Shown piece by piece: positions 13,210 to 25,028 of a stretch of 64,000 nucleotides of DNA. The DNA is from Calvatia gigantea (Eukaryota; Basidiomycota; Agaricomycetes; Agaricales; Lycoperdaceae), in assembly GCA_025093985.1 (NCBI GenBank), contig JACAAK010000005.1:1426001-1490000 (forward strand). Reading direction: 5' to 3'. Both the position numbers and the translations under genes were made by a program. The notes below the pieces were generated by a model that searched no databases, was not told where the DNA came from, and was given only the letters and a program-made list of their open reading frames with translations. Within the stretch, counting starts at the first letter, position 1. Every line of letters starts with the position of its first letter.

Positions 13210-15511
13210 TCACGGTGCCGAAGTCAAAACCACGGCCGTGGTTGTCACTGCTTTTTTACGATGGACAGCCATATGTCGCGTTAATTGATCTGGTCTCGCG
13301 AACGCTTTCCTACAACTTGGTTCAGCACAGATATATGGCCGTTCACCAGTATGTGTTCTCAACTGTATGGGAAGTCAAGTCATTAAGTGGCTTAGGGACA
13401 TAAGGTATGTCTACGTACGTGTTTTGACAAATTGGAGGATTCTGCAAAGCCCCTGTCAACATGGAGTTAGTACCTGGGTCAGAACGTTGACAGATTGCCT
13501 CACGTACCTGCCACAATAAGAACATTTAAACGGCTTGAGTCCGTTATGTATCCGCCTGTGGATCGTCAGAGCCCCAGTAATTGCAAACGACTTTCCACAT
13601 CCGGGGAAATCACATTTATAAGGTTCTATTAGACAAGTAAGTTACCTGATACCTCTTCGAAATCTTGGAAAACTGAAATAAAACTTACTTTCTTGTGTAT
13701 GTCTCCGTGTATGTTGCTGCAAAGTTGCCGATTCAGAGAAATTCTGCAGACACTCTGGGCACTGAAATGGTCGATAACCCGTATGGGACTGAGGATACGT
13801 GAATCAGCTCCAAGTGGTCGGGTGAATCACGAGGCATTGACGTACCTGTAAGTGTCGAGAAATTTTTTGTTTGCTTGAGAAACCCTTGTTGCCGTTCCTC
13901 GCACACCCCTCCCACAAGCAATCATATTGTGCTTTACCACTTCCAACATGCACAGCTGACATATGGGCCATTAAGTCATGGCATGTTTCGAACGTCATTC
14001 TACATGCCTCCCACCGACAGGTGTGCCCTTCCGTGGGTGGGATCTCCTCAATGGATATGGTCGGTGAATCGGGAGCAGTAGCTGCTATTGTTAACGAGGG
14101 CGTAGTTGGCGCGTCGGATTGTTGGCAAGCATTGGAGTTGGTGTCCTCCTCTTGAACATTTTGGGCGGAAGCGGAATTAGAAGTCGAATTAGCGGCAGTG
14201 CTATTGTCCCGGTCGTCTTTGTTATATTGGGATTGCTGCAGCGTTTGACCCTGTTGACCTTGTTCCTGTTGAGAAGACGCCATCAACTCCGCGAATAACC
14301 AGTCATCTTCTGAAGTGTCGCCCAGGTAGCTAGTATTAGAGCTGTATAATTTAAGATGCTCCTGGAACAAGTGGTTTGCAAGAGCCAGCTGTATAACATC
14401 CATGGCATTCCCGTCTGACGACTTCGATAAAAGCTGCGGCTCGAGATATTCGGTGCAGTCACCCCAAAGGCAAGGCAATCGCGTTGTATCATGGACGGCT
14501 TGCATGTGCGCATGCGTGCCTAGGGGGTGGTCGCAATCAGTCGGGCAGCCAGGATCCGCCGGACTACGTAAATGAGTGAGATTAACATGTCCAACGAGGT
14601 CTCTTAGCGACGAAAGTTGTTCTTGGCAGTTGTCCCACATGCATGTCAGGGACGCCAAAGGGGAGGAAGAAGATGAAGGGGGGTAAGCTTGGTGTAACTG
14701 ATTATCTGAAGTATTGCGCCGGGCCGCTTGTGAATCTAGCATTTGGTTTGGGAGGACGGGCGAGAAGGGTTGGGAAACAGAATTGTAAGCGGTGCTGAAA
14801 GATGGGAGAGAGTACGGCGAGTATCGGGGGTTGTTGCCGATGATAGCGGGGGGAAAGCCGGCAGGAGTAGCGGGTTGAGACAGGGAGGTAGCGCTCGTTG
14901 TTAGATGTGTTTTTGCCTTTGCTGAATGGCCACAATCACAGAGTGTGGCCGTCGGAGAAGTGTTCCAATGATATTGTCCCACAATTGTTTGTTGTGGAAG
15001 CTGTTGTGAAAGATCTGTGGGTCGTGTCTGGTGGACGTAACAAGGATGATACTCCTCGCAGCACCGCATCTAGGGTACAAGATCAAATGCCTACAAAAAC
15101 TGGAGGAACGATTGGACTTACGAGGGCATCGAAGCCGTCACAGTCTGTGCAATGCGTTGTGCCATCGCAAGCGAAATCACAATAAGAATGACCGTCAGTG
15201 CAAGTTAGGCTACTATGGTCCGGGTCATTGCAGGTGATGACGACACACTGGTCGGTGCATTGTGGTGTTATTTCGTTGGCAGTTGAGCACATTGGCTCGG
15301 TACATCCTGTACTGCAGTCTGCGCATTCGGAGACGGGGAAAGGGTGCGGATGGTCGTCCTTGGGGTAGCCTGGGCTCCAATGTTGTGGGGGATAAGCTGC
15401 GACGGCGTGGTGTTGCATATCTTTCGCAGATAGTGCTTCAGGGCTGTTGCTAGAGCGTAGATGGGGGTAGCGCAGATATGTTGAAAAAGAACCAGTTAGA
15501 CGCGGAGACAT
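13210..15511 (-). CDS. ZAP1: Zinc-responsive C2H2 transcription factor, Zap1/ZafA type
   Basis: Zap1 activates zinc uptake genes when zinc is low, and its non-DNA-binding finger pairs sense zinc. The start is placed at the ATG at 15511 (MSPRLTG). Exon 1 is Cys-rich ([10 protein letters not shown]..., then [19 protein letters not shown]). After a GTAAGT...CCCTAG intron comes a long exon with the CxWxxC fingers diagnostic of Zap1: [36 protein letters not shown] and YDCLWEGC. Several short exons then encode the DNA-binding array, including [49 protein letters not shown] and [20 protein letters not shown]. The stop is at 13210. The finger order and WxxC spacing match yeast Zap1 closely. The region between fingers is Gln/Ser/Asn-rich. 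I saw no ACCTT-AAGGT zinc-response element just upstream. Confidence 0.9.
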
Positions 15512-15718
15512 CGCACAGGTCTTGACTGTGGCGGTCCCCACAGAAACATAAGTTAGCTTTGGGGTCTCCGACGCTCACGTAAGCGTCTGACAACTACCGG
15601 AACTTCCCGGCTCGTGTTTACAGTAAGACTGTAAGTAGCTGTTGGAATGATGCATGTTGTTTGTATTGTACAATGCCACTACCGCCTAATACTCAGGATA
15701 CCACTACCGTATTTATCC

Positions 15719-17289
15719 TCACTCAAAGTCAAAGTCCTCAATACTACCACCAAACTGAATCCGCTGCACCACACCATCCTCTCCGTCATCCATTTCGACA
15801 TCCTCTACCTCAACGGGTTCAACTCTTGTCCCTGGACTCAAGAAGTCCAAGCATCCATGATTGCATCCCCTCCACAGGACAGGTACCGTCCCGCCCGTAG
15901 TTTGTCCGGCAATCACCTTTTCCCAAGAGAATCTCTGTTCGACTGGCTTAACGAAAATGCGTTCCTCCGCGTGATGGGTCGGATTTCCGCATGTGCCCAT
16001 ACTGATATCATCCCGAGGTTCACTCATCAGATCGCTTGGACATATGGAGCCTGGAACACAAGCACCCAGTGTTTCTGCAATTCGAGGTGGGATCAAACTA
16101 GTCGGTGGGAGGGGGAGATCGTAGTACGATGAGAGGAACGAGTCCGGATTTCTCTTGGAAAACAGGGTGGAGGGCGCAGGTGACGTCAGAACTCGAAACA
16201 GCAGTTCCGTAAGGGGAATCACACGGTCTGGAATTAGGGCATCTGTGTTGCTCACAGGCCGGTCATCCAGGCTTGGGGGCATCAGGAAAGGGTTGGGGTG
16301 AAGGTTGAGTACCCGTAGGTTCATCAACAGTAACTCCGAAGGCACATATTGCAGCTGGTTGTTTGCAATGTTCAGGTCCTCAAGATTTCGTAAACGACAA
16401 ATTTCTGGAGGTAAGACTTTTAGACCATTGCCTCCTATACCAAATACGGGTTACAAGCTATTTCTGGACAGAAGTGTGAACATCACTCACTCAAGGACAA
16501 GACCGTCAGTCGCTCTAAGTCCCAAAGGTCCCGAGGTAACTTGGTGATCAAGTTATTGGAAAGAATCAAATGTATGCCGTCTTTCATGCCGTGCATGGAA
16601 GTAACATTGACACTCCGTGTTCGTTCTCCAAAGGTTCTGGCAAATGCCGCACTATATGCAGGTGCTGTTTGGGATCGCATGAAAGGGCGGTGCTCAGCTT
16701 TCATTCTGGTCATTTCCAATGCTGTGAAGTCGTCCGGAGCCGGGATGTGGACAATACACTTCAACGTTTCAATGATGGTTTTGGGTATAAATGTGACTTG
16801 ACGGTCCCTACATGCTATTCAACAGATCGTCACGAGTACAGAAGACACCAGGACTCACGAGACATCAATCACCCGCATCTGCAAACTAAAGATCTCGTCG
16901 TCAATTCTATTCCACTCATCTATTTCCATTTCTGCTGCAGTTTTTGCTCGTCGCGGAGAGGGTTGCAAGTGCAATGGCAAAGGCATAGACCCATCGAACT
17001 GGTGTTCTTCTTCTCCCATATCCTGGTGGTGCCGAGCCCTTTTTGGTGACGGTGGAGGCGACACCATAGTGCCTCGCCTCTTTTGTTTCTTTTCATACTG
17101 CGGAGGGGTTTTAGTGGAATTAAAGCTCCCAGCAAGCGGGTCCGTGAGTTTGCCCAGGTCAAAGGAAGAGTCAAGATGGAGAGGTTCTAGTGATGGAGAA
17201 GACAGTGGAGAAGAGTCAATACACAGGCTGGGTGATGATGGGGGAGAAGAGAAAGCGGGGTTAGATACTGGAGGATGGGAGAGATACAT
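15719..17289 (-). CDS. Leucine-rich repeat protein of unknown function
   Basis: The first exon (about 16860-17289) is Ser/Pro-rich, with a basic patch (MVSPPPSPKRARHH) that could be nuclear-localising, and ends RVIDVS at a GTGAGT donor. Splicing to the next exon reads DRQVTFIPKTIIETLKCIVH, then a conserved RSQTAPAYSAAFARTFG segment. Three canonical LRRs follow: IHLILSNNLITKLPRDLWDL, LTVLSLRGNGLKVLPPEICR and LEDLNIANNQLQYVPSEL, capped by LRVLNLHPNPFL. The C-terminal third has a conserved Cys-containing block (ETLGACVPGSICPSD, then VPVLWRGCNHGCLDFLSPG) and an acidic end. The LRR plus Cys block resembles an uncharacterised fungal LRR family. No catalytic domain is visible. It is probably a protein-interaction scaffold, which is inference. 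Confidence 0.82.
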
Positions 17290-17862
17290 GGAGGAGGAAA
17301 GAAAGAGAACACATATGCTAACAGCTTATATTTATACGGGTCCCAGTAGTACATCTGCGTAAACGATCTCATACACGGTCACGTGTATCGCGTCTTCCGA
17401 GATGCCAGAACGATTGTGCGTGGATCCGAGTTTCAATAGACCAAGTGAATCAGCTGTGCCAGGTATGTGGCCATGTAGCCAATTCAAACAAGGCGAAGGC
17501 TTGTTCTGAAAAGCACTGGAAGGGTGCAGGGCCAGAAATAGTCTTTCATCAGTTCCATCAAACGCGTAACCCCTGTTGTATGGCCATTCTTGGCGTTCCA
17601 CATGCATAGCACCGCCCGCTGTCGACAGTTGGCAAAACAATCTGCACTGGGCTGGCACAGGAACACGGTCTCAAGATCTCAACAATCTCCTCCTTAACGT
17701 CCCGGAACGGTCAAATTTCCGGCCGAGTATTCTAAAGTACTTATTGCTAGGGCACTGAGTTTGATATAGGGAATTTGAGCTAGGTAGGACAGGATTTTGG
17801 TGAACGAAAACCGGATTTTATTGGAGCTTTGAATGTGTCTGAAAGTGCATTAAGTGAAGTAA
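17290..17862. other. Intergenic, LRR protein promoter side
   Basis: About 570 bases between two minus-strand genes. No ORF with domain support lies here. It should carry the LRR gene promoter and the uL23m 3' UTR. Confidence 0.45.
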
Positions 17863-18831
17863 TCAAGGCGACGACGATTCTGTTGCAGCAGGCGCAGCTG
17901 CAGATCGCTTCATCGGGCTTTCTCCCCAAGTGATTTCCTCGCCTTTCTTCCTCATATCTTTCCACTCTTCTGCAATCTGAGTCACCATATCCTCCCTCTT
18001 CTGTCTCCGTTCCGCAATGATTCTTAACACGTGCGAGCGCTTTGTAGCATACGGGGCATTTAGCGCCACCCCCTTCGTGATGCGCAACAACTCCAGCTTG
18101 CGCAACTGCCTGTTCTCTTGAATCTGGAAGTTCTTCTCAACCCATTCTTCATGTTGTGCACGCTGTTCCTGAGGCATATCCTCCGGGCGGTGTGGGTAGT
18201 AGAATGGGTCCACCAAACCGACTACGGCACGTTTGAAGGATTTATAGGTCTGCGTAGACTGACCACGATTGGGGATGGGTGCAAAGTAATTGTCGGTACG
18301 GATATATGTTGCCTTGACACCATAAACGGCAAGGAGGTAAGAGCGGATATCGGTTTTAGTAACAGAATGGGGAATACGGAATGTGGCTTCGTATGGGTTG
18401 TATGGTTCTCCAGGAGGCGTGAAATTCCGGACAAGGCGGAACACCATATTGGGAAGATAAATTGGTTGGCCCACAACCTGAGTCTCTTGCTGTCCATCCC
18501 TATTCACAGATTTAACGCCGCGCAGCCGAGACCTCCGCGCGTTCTGCTTCTCGGCCCATTGTGCTGGTGTGAGTGGCTTCCCGTCAATGTTAGGAATGAG
18601 TCCCAATGCGAGTCGACGTTGGTAGCGGGCGTGGTCGGAAGGAGTCAAGCCGTCAGTTGTCGCGTCGGATGTGCCAGCCTTGACGGGACCAATTTTTTTG
18701 TCTCGACGCAGGCGGACTGCGAGTGGTGTCGAGGCTGTTCGCGCCGCGAGCGCGCCCTTGGGAAGAGGTGACGGCGGTGGTTTTGTCGAGTACAAGCGGA
18801 GAGAACCGAAACCACGACAGAGGGACTGCAT
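17863..18831 (-). CDS. MRP20: Mitochondrial large-subunit ribosomal protein uL23m
   Basis: uL23 lines the polypeptide exit tunnel of the large subunit; the mitochondrial form is nuclear-encoded and imported. The gene is a single 969-base exon encoding 322 residues. I chose the ATG at 18831 because it begins MQSLCRGFGSLRLYSTK, a classic Arg/Ser-rich mitochondrial presequence. The frame stays open upstream to 19062 but would run through the divergent promoter without an ATG advantage. The conserved core reads IYLPNMVFRLVRNFTPPGEP, then ATFRIPHSVTKTDIRSYLLA and YGVKATYIRTDNY, which is the uL23 beta-alpha fold. A fungal C-terminal extension follows (VDPFYYPHRPEDMP...). It is divergent from the DCR2-type phosphatase gene, with 230 bases between starts. 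Confidence 0.93.
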   Translation of the reverse strand: MQSLCRGFGSLRLYSTKPPPSPLPKGALAARTASTPLAVRLRRDKKIGPVKAGTSDATTDGLTPSDHARYQRRLALGLIPNIDGKPLTPAQWAEKQNARRSRLRGVKSVNRDGQQETQVVGQPIYLPNMVFRLVRNFTPPGEPYNPYEATFRIPHSVTKTDIRSYLLAVYGVKATYIRTDNYFAPIPNRGQSTQTYKSFKRAVVGLVDPFYYPHRPEDMPQEQRAQHEEWVEKNFQIQENRQLRKLELLRITKGVALNAPYATKRSHVLRIIAERRQKREDMVTQIAEEWKDMRKKGEEITWGESPMKRSAAAPAATESSSP

Positions 18832-19061
18832 TTTGGCCCTCGGAGAAATTCCAATTGGTCTGTCTTCAGGTGAACGGAAGAAACGCTTACCGCGGGAAAC
18901 TTCTCTGGCTATGTTCTCACCACGTGACATAGACTTGTTAATGCTCAGGGTTTGATTGGGAGGTCGTGTCCCATCGAATATCCACTCGGCATCCAGCCCT
19001 CCCACATTTCCTGGCAAACGAGCCGCAACTTTCACCTCAGGGCTGGTAGCCTTCGACCACA
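18832..19061. promoter_or_regulatory. Divergent promoter uL23m / DCR2
   Basis: The 230-base interval between the two start codons must contain both promoters. This is inferred from orientation only; no TATA box is obvious. Confidence 0.45.
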
Positions 19062-21571
19062 ATGACCTTTTCCTTCCTTCGCATCTTTCGTACTGCCCGT
19101 TCTATCTGTTTGCCTATAACAACCATTGTCGGCTTCTGCTTCCTTCTTACATGGGTCTTCATTCTCTATCAACCTACTCCTGGACCTGGAATCATCCAAC
19201 GCATGGGATGGCAATCATGGGAGTCCGTTGATGAAAAACCGTTAAAAGTCGATACATCAACGGGGGGCGACAAGGGCTCTGGCACAGGATCCAACACCGG
19301 AGGCGCTTCCGACGATGTTGACTGGTGGAATGTTACCACGACAGAGGATAACGTTGACTATGCCGGCCTACCTCTAGACGTCTGGAATCCTTTGTTACCT
19401 CATATTACTGGGTGTGAGTCAATCCTCCGGAGCTGGCTTTTGCTGCGCGATAACTGACACGTAGTTCGTTACCAGTATCAGAAATAGCAGTTACACGATG
19501 TCTGGTCGATCCTGAAGTTAGTGGGGATCTTTGCATCCCGGATTCTACGAGCGAACAAGATGCGATTAAAGGTAAATGGGTTCGTGTGGAGCCCAATCTG
19601 AACTGGGAGGCCGGTTATCTATCGGGTTGGCTTGTGGGTTCTCGGTTTCCATGCCATAAGGTGGATACTAATTGTTGCTGTCCTAGAATATTTACTACCG
19701 CCGCACCCGCCGTCAAGACATCAATCTCGTTACAGATATCAGATTACTCCCAGAACGCGAGGAACCTTACCCAATTGATGGGTGGCACAAGGCAGTTTTG
19801 TCTTTGCGGGCGGGCATCCTTCGTGCATCACCACTGTACTTGTGGTACCGCCTTGGAAAGACTGCGAGCGAAATGACTACAGAAGAGAAAGCGAATATCA
19901 TTACCGAGATTGATGTGACGTTCGGTGATGATGATCCCTGGTATGGATTTGAAAAGATCCAACCGCCTACCATGTCCACAGATAAAAAAGTCCAGTCCGT
20001 CCATATTTCCACCCGCAGAGGGGTGAAACGTGAGCTCTTTTGTAAGCTCTAGTTAGTAGCCAGTTGACAAAAGACAATAGAGCCGCCTCGTGCACAACCC
20101 CTTCACTTCTCCAGAGAGGGAAGGTTCAAGATCCTACAAGTTGCCGACCTTCATTTCTCTGTCTCGCCAGGAACTTGTCGCGACACCGACATAGATCCTT
20201 GTACCGGATCAGACAATATGACCACTACCCTTCTCTCTCGCGTCCTGGACTTGGAAAAGCCTGACCTCGTCGTCTTCACTGGTGACCAGCTAAATGGCCA
20301 AGGCACATCCTGGGATCCCATGTCTGTCCTCGCAAAATTTGCGAAAGCCGTGACACAACACAAGATACCATGGGCGGCTGTTTTCGGAAACCATGACGAG
20401 GATGATGGAGTTAGGAAGGACGCACAGATACTTCTCATGAAAAATTTACCATACAGTTTGGTGGAACGAGGTCCCAAAGATGTACACGGTGTGGGGAACT
20501 ACGTGTTGAAAGTGAAAAGTGCTGACCCGTGAGTAAACTAAAATCCTTCTTTCGCTTCATAGCCTGCAGTGCTAATCGCGCGACCTCATTCAGCTCAAAG
20601 ACCCACCTGTTGACCCTTTACTTCCTGGACTCGGGAACTTATTCGAAGGGCTGGTTCGACTGGTTTGGCTTCTTTAATCCTACCGAATATGACTACTTCC
20701 GCGAAGTAGGTTACCATTTTGATCTCATGTTCCACAAGGAAGAAAGGCTTAAACTTAAACCAGACGCAAATTGAATGGTTCCTTCAAGAATCCGGTTCTA
20801 TACCACAGATAGAGCGACCATTCCATCCAGACACTGCGAAAGACCTCGGGCACAACTTCCAAGCAAGGCAAGGAGAAGATCAACTCACTCCCAACAAAAG
20901 GCGCCTTGCGAAACCAAACGCATTGATGTTTTTCCATATTCCACTGTGAGCGGCTATGAAAAAACGACCGATCGTTCCAGCTAATCTTTTGGGTAGACCG
21001 GAAGCGTACTCAACAGCTGATATTGACCCACAATCCAAGAAACCTCTCGACGTTGGCACCAGTGGACAAGAAAAACCTGGCAACGCGAAAAAGAATGGAG
21101 GCATGTTCGAGAATGGTATCCTTAAAGCCTTGGAGAGCGATCACAGGTCGAGCGGCAATGCTCTTGAGGTGAAAGTACTCGGAAATGGCCACTGCCACCG
21201 TAAGTCGTCGTCATCTCGGGAATAATTAAAATTGACACCTATGCGTAGTGACAGAAAACTGTCGTCGTGTCAAAGGTGTCTGGCAATGTTTTGGTGGTGG
21301 AAGGTATGCATGATATGCATCAATAACCTATGCAGATACTAAAGAAATTTGTGTCCACCCCAGCTCTTATTCAGGCTACGGGAAGATAGGGTTTGTGTTC
21401 GTTTATATCTGGATTTTGTCTCTTGTTGATTTTTCCAGATTTGATCGTCGATTCCGAGTATATGAAATCTCATATTTTGGAGAGACAATTAAAACATGGA
21501 AGCGGACGGAACACGACGACATTGTGGATGAGATGATACTCGCTGGACCAGGGGCCGCACCATTATCCTGA
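19062..21571 (+). CDS. DCR2: Calcineurin-like metallophosphoesterase, Dcr2 type
   Basis: Dcr2 is a dose-dependent cell-cycle phosphatase that also dephosphorylates Ire1 in yeast. The N-terminus has a short cytoplasmic tail and one membrane anchor (ICLPITTIVGFCFLLTWVFI), so the enzyme should face the ER or secretory lumen. A conserved N-terminal module follows (VTRCLVDPEVSGDLCIPDST). The metallophosphoesterase motifs then appear in order: LQVADLHFSVSPG (DxH), VVFTGDQLNG (GDxxxG), AVFGNHDEDDG (GNHDE), YFLDSGTYSKGWFDWFG, FFHIPL and LGNGHCHLT (GHxH), the last split by an intron. The stop is at 21569-21571. About six introns interrupt the gene. All metal ligands are present, so it is probably active. 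Confidence 0.9.
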
Positions 21572-21793
21572 TGTTATGCTACTCATGTAAAACATATATT
21601 TCTAAGTTATTGGATACCATGTATCCCCTTTTGCACTTGTGCATGTCGAAATGTTGACAGGAAAAGAGAGATGTTCTCACGCGGCGCAGGAGTGGGCACA
21701 GTGTCTTTGGCCGAGGGGTTATCTTCATTCCACCCACAACTGGCACTCCTCCAGCTCTAGTTTGTGCATAACCCGTCACTCCCGCCCACGACG

Positions 21794-24700
21794 ATGTCCG
21801 CAGCAGCATCAGCACGACAACCGCAGGCGGGACCGTCGCTAGGCCACCCCTCAAGGCGCGACAATCACTCAATATCTTCCAACCACTCGTCGTCTTCTGG
21901 ACGCGACCGGGCAAGGGAACGAGCACATGTAAGGATTACATCTCCTTAATAATCCCGATTCCCCTTGTACCCATTATCTTCTTTCCTCACGCACTTCCTT
22001 TCAGCCCGCCATGGAATCTGCCGTGACCCGTCTGCTTGTGTCTATCAAGGCGCTGCTGGAGTCCCTCACTCAGTGGAGTGAACAGCTCATAGATGAGAAC
22101 GCAGTTAGCGATGTATATGTACGGTTCGGCGGTGATTTTAACACCGCAGTAGCTGCCTTTGCATCGTTCAATATTGACATGTCGTAAGTCTACGTTCCCA
22201 ACGGATCTCAGCGTTCAGCACGCATAACTCGACTCGGGCGTCCTGATCCTATATTTCATACACAGGGAGCTGGTATCAGTACCGGACGATCTACGTGTCG
22301 TGCTTGAGCAATGTCTCTCGGAAGATGCAACACCAGACAATCTAGAGATCTACCTTCCCAACGTTCGCAAGATCATCACCAACCTCCTGCAAGGCCTGCG
22401 GGAGAAGCAGACGATATATCGGAAAATCATGACGGATCACCGCCACCAAGGAGAAGGGCGCGATAGACCCGAAAGTCGGTCATCGCGAAGCCGAAAGGAA
22501 ATGGGACATCGCTCGGAACCGTCCAGGACTACGAACGGAGAAGATGGTGCGCAGAGGGATAGCATTCGGAGAAGCGGACATACCTCGACGAGAAGAAAAG
22601 ACACCACATCGCAGAGTTCCTACGCGAGCGCACCCCCAACGGCCAACGAGGACCAACCGCAGCAATTCATTGGAGGTTTTGCCCCCACCATCCTTGAACA
22701 ACAAAATACTGGCCCTCCAGAGGATACCCAACCAGCACCCCGATCTTCAGCTCCTGAATCTGTTACATCCCAACATCGCAAACAACCCTCTACCGCCTCA
22801 TCAATTCCTGAAACTGTTCCCCCTCCCCCTAAGCCACCTCAACCAGTGCTGGAACCAGGGCCAGAAACAGACGCAGCTGAAGCCGCCCCACCCCCCGTAA
22901 AGTCCCCAGTACCGGCAAGCGTCAAACGATATTCCCTGGTCGACAAACCTGTCGCGACACCTCCCCCTGTCGTCGTTGAACCTTCGAGTCCTGATACTCC
23001 CGTCGAGCAGACCAGCGAACCATCATCACAGCCATCCGAATCAACACCCATCGAACACGTCCCCGAAGTGGCAAACTCTCTTGCCGCCCTTAAGAAAAGC
23101 GACGTCCTCGAGCGCCGTGCCTCGAAGCGATTCTCCACTTATAACATTTCCAAAATTACAAACAGTGGCGTAAGGGGAGGTTCGCTACGGGGGCATCCCA
23201 ATCGTCGTTCCTTCGCCGCATCAAATGCGCTTACACCTGGGGAGCTAGCAGTCCTCACGGAAGTCGATGACGAAGGGGAGACAGCACAAGAGGACGAAGA
23301 TCATTCACATTCACGATCAGCATCACGGCCGAGTACCCCAGCCGTCCCACCTCTACCTGCTACGCTTTCCTGGCCATCTGAACCCAAAGCTGCTGCTGTT
23401 GTAAATAGCAAGCCCACGCCCAATTTACCGCTCGGGAAAATTCCTGTATTCCTTCAGCTAGGTCGCGAAGTTAAGAAAGTTTTCGTCGAGCCTGGACTAT
23501 CGTTCTCTGGTCTCCGTATGCTTTTCGTTGACAAATTCGCATACAATCCTGGGCTGGAGGACTTCCCTGCCATATACATCCGCGATCCCTCAAGCGGTGT
23601 GCAATACGAACTAGAGGATGTCGAAGAAGTAAAAGAGAAGTGCCTGCTTTCCCTCAATATCGAACGTAAGTCGCGCCGGAAATTTTATTACACGCTTGAA
23701 GCTAACGCTTCTCAACAGCCCTTGACCAAATCAAACAACACATAGATTCTCAGATATCAGGCCTTCACCAAGATATCAAAGACCTAAAAGTTGTGATCTC
23801 AACTAACCAACGATCCTCCATGCAACTCCCCCATATCGTTACTCACCCCCTTGCCGAAAGTACACCCCTCCCTCGTCCTTCAGACCGCCAATTCCAAACA
23901 GCTGCACGCCGACTGTCCCGCTTCGTCGGTGACTCGTCCTTCTCGGTCCAGTCGAACAATCGACGTGAAACCACTCCCCCAGGTTCAGCACAAGTTTTCC
24001 CGCAGATGACAGGCCAATCTCTTCAGAACCAAATGACCGGGGCGTCCACATTTTCAGATTATACCAACAGGGTCGTTTCGGACCTCCGTACACAATTTGA
24101 CGAGGTACAAAACTTACGCCGGGATATTGGTGTTATGCGGCAGCTCTACACAGAGTTTATGAAACAGACGAAGGAATCCCTTGGTGCGCTGCGGGCACAG
24201 ACACAAAATGTCAAGCAGTTAGCCAATTCGTCTGTGGGCGGGGCGAGGGAATATATCAATTCCGGCAAACAGAAGCTCGATATCCGGAGTCAAAACGTAC
24301 TTACGGAGGTGGAAAAGTTGCAGGATCTGGTGGAGAATATCAAGGATGATGTGATTAGGCGGCAAGTGACACCCAAACCACAATACTTGAAGTCGATCAA
24401 GAAGGATGTCGAGAATGTCGCAGCGGAGTTGGAGAGTTTGAAAGAACATATCAAGACGATTAAACCGATGTGGAAGCAGACATGGGAGGAGGAGTTGCAG
24501 AATATAGTGGAAGAACAACAATTCCTGAACCATCAAGAGGAATTCTTGGCTGATTTATTGGAAGATTACAAAGCCGTAGTGGAAGTATACGGACATGTCG
24601 AGCAGGTGGTCAGTCTCCGAGGAGCCAACGGCCTTCCCCGGGGCGCTCGCAGGGGATATCGGCCCCCTCCACCAGATGAAGGGCTTAACGGATTGACTTC

Positions 24701-25028
24701 TGTCATGCAGGAGATCCGAGGAGCAGCAGTGGATCCCGCCAGGCGATTGAAAGCTATTGAAGCAAGCCAGAAGAACAGAGAAAAGGAGCTAGCCGCACGA
24801 TCAGACGATTTGCAGGTGGAACTGAGTGATTTTGTTGGGCAGAAGAAGCTGAGGATGACAGGAGGGGCAGAAGAGGCTGAGAGGGTGAGGCAGAAGCGAA
24901 ATGATATGACCCTCAAAGCTATGTTTACTGGAGGCTCCGTCTCGTCGTTCTCCGACACAATTGAGAACGGGTCTGAGATGCCGATAAACGGAAGTTCACC
25001 AACCTCACCCACGGCACCTCCGAGTTGA
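21794..25028 (+). CDS. BUD6: Actin-interacting protein 3 / Bud6 polarisome subunit
   Basis: Bud6 binds actin monomers and formins and promotes cable assembly at growth sites. The N-terminal exons encode a Ser/Arg-rich lead, then the conserved fungal block MESAVTRLLVSIKALLESL followed by TQWSEQLIDENAVSDVYVRF. The middle is a long Pro/Ser/Thr-rich disordered region. Next comes the AIP3 domain, opening with IPVFLQLGREVKKVFVEPGL and SFSGLRMLFVDKFAYNPGLE, then IYIRDPSSGVQYELED. After an intron near 23661-23719 the domain continues as a long coiled coil, seen as VSDLRTQFDEVQNLRRDIGV, VLTEVEKLQDLVENIKDD and LKEHIKTIKPMWKQTWEEEL, ending before a low-complexity tail. The order and size match Bud6/Aip3. 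Confidence 0.92.

Noticed and set aside
18832..19062. In-frame N-terminal extension of uL23m by 77 residues
   Set aside because: It has no ATG at its head, overlaps the divergent promoter and DCR2 start, and the internal Met begins a proper mitochondrial presequence.
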